The notes under the pieces were generated by a model that was not told where the DNA came from, ran no database searches, and was given only the letters and a program-made list of their open reading frames with translations. A stretch of DNA of 25,792 nt from Planctomycetia bacterium (GTDB lineage: Bacteria > Planctomycetota > Phycisphaerae > Phycisphaerales > SM1A02): positions 1 to 25,792 of the forward strand of contig SYHM01000034.1 in NCBI GenBank assembly GCA_005799205.1, in the 5' to 3' direction. Position 1 is the first letter of the stretch. Each line of letters begins with the position of its first letter. This document shows, in pieces, positions 23,249 through 25,792 of the stretch. A program made the translations under genes and the position numbers.

Positions 23249-25228
23249 ATGAGCGACGCCATCAGCAGCATGCTGCACGAATCACGCGTGTTTGAGCCGA
23301 GCGCGCACTTTCTCTCGAACATAGGCCCGCTCAACGTGCCCGACATGGGTGCCTACGAGCGCATGTACCGGCAGTCGATGGACGATCCAATCACATTCTG
23401 GGGAACGATCGCACGTGCGTTTCGCTGGTACAGGCCGTTCACAGAGGTGCTTGACTGGAACTGCCCTGACGCACGCTGGTTCGCTGATGGGACCACCAAT
23501 GTGTGTGCGAACTGCGTCGATCGACAGGTTGACGATGGGTTTGGCGACGACACTGCGATCATTTGGGAGGGAGAGCCATGCGCCCCAGAACCGGAGATTC
23601 GTCGCATCACCTACCGCGACCTGCAGCGCGAAGTCTCACGCACCGCGAACGCCCTGAAGTCGATGGGAGTTCGACGAGGCGACGTCGTCACGATTTACAT
23701 GGGGATGGTCCCTGAACTGACTATCACGATGCTCGCGTGTGCACGAATCGGCGCGCCGCACTCTGTCATCTTTGGCGGATTCGCAGCAAGCGCGATCGTC
23801 GATCGCGTGTCGGACGCGAAGAGCAAGGTCATCGTCACATGTGATGGATCGTGGCGACGGGGACAGGTCGTTCCACTCAAGCAAAGTGTCGACGAGGCGT
23901 GTGAACGGCTACCTGATGTAGCGCATGTTCTGGTAGTTCGCCGAACGAACGCGCCAATCACGATGCGCGAGGGACGCGATCAGTGGTGGCACGAGGTTGT
24001 GACGAGGCAGGCCGATGACTGTCCATGCGAAGAGATGGGGGCCGAAGACCTGCTCTTTTTGCTCTACACAAGTGGATCAACCGGAAAGCCCAAGGGCATT
24101 CGTCACACAACCGGCGGATACATGGTGTTCACAGCCTTCACAGCGAAGACGACTTTCAATCTCGTGCCGGGGCGCAATCACGTGTACTTCTGCACCGCAG
24201 ACATTGGATGGATCACCGGCCACTCCTACATCGTCTACGGCATGCTTCCCAATCGGGTACCGACGGTGATGTATGAGGGGGCTCCCAACTTTCCTGCTGA
24301 GGACCGATTCTGGTCGATGATCGCACGCCATCGGGTCACGCACTTCTACACGGCGCCAACGGCGATTCGCGCGTTCATGAAGTGGGGCGATGAGCACCCC
24401 GCGCGCCATGATCTGACGAGTCTGCTCTTGCTGGGAACCGTTGGTGAACCGATCAATCCCGAGGCGTGGATGTGGTACCACGACAAGATCGGTTTAAAGC
24501 GCTGTCCGATCGTTGACACGATGTGGCAGACCGAGACGGGGGGACACATCATCACTCCCCTTCCTGGGTGCACTCCAACTGTGCCTGGTTCGTGCACGCT
24601 GCCCTTCTTTGGAATCGACGCTGCGATCGTCAATGAGCGCGGCGAACCGCTTGCCCCAAATCAAGGGGGACTTCTGGTGATTCGCAAGCCATGGCCCGGA
24701 ATGCTGCGCGGCATTCACGGCGATCGCGCCCGCTACATCGAAACCTATTGGTCCAAGGTCCCTGGCATGTATGTCGCAGGCGATGGGGCGCGTCGCGATG
24801 AACGCGGCTACTTCTGGATCATGGGTCGCATCGACGATGTGATCAATGTCAGCGGACACCGTCTGGGAACGATGGAAGTCGAGAGTGCACTCGTGTCGCA
24901 TCCAGCAGTCGTCGAAGCAGCGGTCGTTGGAATGCCGCACGAGATCAAGGGCACTGGGATCGCTGCCTTCGTCACGCTTGCCCCCAGCAGCACTGGATCG
25001 GCAGACGCCTCTCTGCGCAAACAACTCGCTGAGCATGTGACACGCGAGATCGGCGCAATCGCCCGACCAGACATGATTCGTTTCACAGCACAGCTTCCAA
25101 AAACGCGATCCGGAAAGATCATGCGACGGCTGTTACGCGACATCGCAGCAGGCAAAGATCTCACGCAAGACACCACGACCCTCGAAGATTTCACCGTGCT
25201 CGCGAAGCTGCGCGAGAGCGACGAGTGA
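23249..25228 (+). CDS. acs: Acetyl-coenzyme A synthetase (AMP-forming)
   Basis: Acs activates acetate to acetyl-AMP and then to acetyl-CoA. The 659 residues match the family length. Visible motifs are the N-terminal segment FWGTIARAFRWYRPFTEVLDW, VTIYMGMVPELTI, the ATP loop YTSGSTGKPKG (273-283), the WQTETGGH motif that contacts acetate and adenylate, the hinge region GYFWIMGRIDDVINVSGHRLG, and SGKIMRR with catalytic Lys623. That lysine is the site that protein acetyltransferases modify in other bacteria to switch the enzyme off; no acetylase or deacetylase gene is nearby. WQTETGGH and the full length favour acetate over longer acids, though propionate use is possible. It appears to be a single-gene unit and ends 12 bp from the convergent pilin-like gene. 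Confidence 0.96.
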   Translation: MSDAISSMLHESRVFEPSAHFLSNIGPLNVPDMGAYERMYRQSMDDPITFWGTIARAFRWYRPFTEVLDWNCPDARWFADGTTNVCANCVDRQVDDGFGDDTAIIWEGEPCAPEPEIRRITYRDLQREVSRTANALKSMGVRRGDVVTIYMGMVPELTITMLACARIGAPHSVIFGGFAASAIVDRVSDAKSKVIVTCDGSWRRGQVVPLKQSVDEACERLPDVAHVLVVRRTNAPITMREGRDQWWHEVVTRQADDCPCEEMGAEDLLFLLYTSGSTGKPKGIRHTTGGYMVFTAFTAKTTFNLVPGRNHVYFCTADIGWITGHSYIVYGMLPNRVPTVMYEGAPNFPAEDRFWSMIARHRVTHFYTAPTAIRAFMKWGDEHPARHDLTSLLLLGTVGEPINPEAWMWYHDKIGLKRCPIVDTMWQTETGGHIITPLPGCTPTVPGSCTLPFFGIDAAIVNERGEPLAPNQGGLLVIRKPWPGMLRGIHGDRARYIETYWSKVPGMYVAGDGARRDERGYFWIMGRIDDVINVSGHRLGTMEVESALVSHPAVVEAAVVGMPHEIKGTGIAAFVTLAPSSTGSADASLRKQLAEHVTREIGAIARPDMIRFTAQLPKTRSGKIMRRLLRDIAAGKDLTQDTTTLEDFTVLAKLRESDE

Positions 25229-25240
25229 GCGGGCGATCGT

Positions 25241-25792
25241 TCATGGTGCGGTAAGCCGAAAGTCGACCGTGTAGGCCTGATCGGCCCACCGACGCATGTC
25301 ACGCAAGGTCTCAATCGCAAGACTCTCAACCGCGCCGTCCGCCGTTGCAACGACTGCCTCGTCGCCGAAGCGAGCACTCACATTGCCGCACGACGCTGGA
25401 TCATTCGGATCGTACTTCGCACCCCACTGCGACTGAATGAACCACGGGCTCTCCACTCGAAAATACCCCTGAGCAATCTGACCGTCGATTGTTGCCGCAG
25501 TGCGACTCGACACGAAGACGCTCACCCGTTGAGGATGCACGAACTCCGCCAGACGCGACACATAGAAGCGCGCGAGCGGATTCGGCGCTCCGCTTGGAAG
25601 CGTGCGCGGCTGAAATCCCATCCGTTCACTGTCGCCTCCGACCCATGTCGAATTCATCGCGAACGATGGATAGAGACTTGCGAAGTACAGCATTTCACCG
25701 TGATCTCCGTTCGCGAGACTCGAGAAGAACTCTCCGTGGTCGCCGACATAGAGCGCACGCATGTCACCTGCGAAATAGGGTGCGAGTCGCCA
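25241..25792 (-). CDS. Pilin-like/type II secretion pseudopilin-type protein, C-terminal part (start beyond right edge)
   Basis: The frame is open from the window edge to a TGA at 25241, giving 183 visible residues. The start lies outside the window; internal ATGs such as that at 25762 are not the real start. The visible part begins WRLAPYFAGD and contains LYPSFAMNSTWVGGD, then VHPQRVSVFVSSRT and the C-terminal ADQAYTVDFRLTAP. These phrases resemble the C-terminal globular part of prepilin-like proteins that are numerous in Phycisphaerales, where WRLAPYL and YPSFGLN-type segments recur. I recall this from the family style and cannot confirm it, because the diagnostic N-terminal methylation motif is off the window. 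It is convergent with acs, with a 12-bp gap. Confidence 0.55.
   Translation of the reverse strand, partial: WRLAPYFAGDMRALYVGDHGEFFSSLANGDHGEMLYFASLYPSFAMNSTWVGGDSERMGFQPRTLPSGAPNPLARFYVSRLAEFVHPQRVSVFVSSRTAATIDGQIAQGYFRVESPWFIQSQWGAKYDPNDPASCGNVSARFGDEAVVATADGAVESLAIETLRDMRRWADQAYTVDFRLTAP

Noticed and set aside
1..25792. tRNA, rRNA, riboswitch, mobile element or defence system
   Set aside because: Reading all intergenic gaps (the longest is about 100 bp) showed no cloverleaf, terminal inverted repeats, transposase or known defence domains.

Overview
The window looks like a piece of a planctomycete chromosome, most likely class Phycisphaerae. The clues are a very large secreted two-propeller PQQ-like protein, the C-terminus of a secreted pilin-like protein of a style I associate with Phycisphaerales, a eukaryotic-type UDP-sugar pyrophosphorylase, an archaeal-like phosphohexomutase, a SecG with a Pro/Ala-rich tail, and moderately high GC. 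This placement comes from protein style; no rRNA or tRNA gene is present to test it. The content is chromosomal housekeeping: I see no phage, insertion sequence, CRISPR array, toxin-antitoxin pair or defence locus.

Layout. 1-381 (-): start of an Asp/Glu-rich protein cut by the left edge. 450-4643 (-): PQQ-like double propeller, divergent from a small lipoprotein at 4683-5165 (+). 5071-7709 (-): ppk1 preceded by a QueD/PTPS-family gene. 7785-10715 (+): phosphohexomutase, then dapA overlapping a Nudix gene. 10681-11415 (-): pdxJ. 11433-13540 (+): phoU overlapping a UAP1-like pyrophosphorylase gene. 13585-15321 (-): recJ. 15424-16038 (+): short-LID adenylate kinase. 16022-20320 (-): probable operon tpiA-secG-yicC-phosphotransferase-PDZ protein. 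20378-23215 (+): alaS. 23249-25228 (+): acs. 25241-25792 (-): pilin-like protein cut by the right edge. No stretch over 300 bases lacks a gene. Three of the convergent gene pairs overlap at their 3' ends and the others are 12 and 44 bp apart.

Pathways. The phosphohexomutase and the UAP1-like enzyme could provide consecutive late steps to UDP-GlcNAc. PPK1 and PhoU both concern phosphate. TpiA, Acs and Adk are central metabolism. DapA, PdxJ and the PTPS-like enzyme serve lysine/diaminopimelate, vitamin B6 and pterin (folate or queuosine) synthesis.

The most notable signal is in how genes start. Eight first-of-unit genes have a TAnnnT hexamer exactly 6 nt before the start codon, and three more have one 7-9 nt before it. 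A -10 box at that distance puts the transcription start on or next to the start codon, so leaderless mRNAs look like the default here. Internal operon genes secG and the phosphotransferase, and the acidic-protein gene, instead carry Shine-Dalgarno sequences. The pdxJ/phoU pair is extreme: the two start codons are 17 bp apart and the two opposing -10 boxes share five bases. The tpiA/alaS intergenic region is a 42-bp inverted repeat whose arms hold the two -10 boxes.
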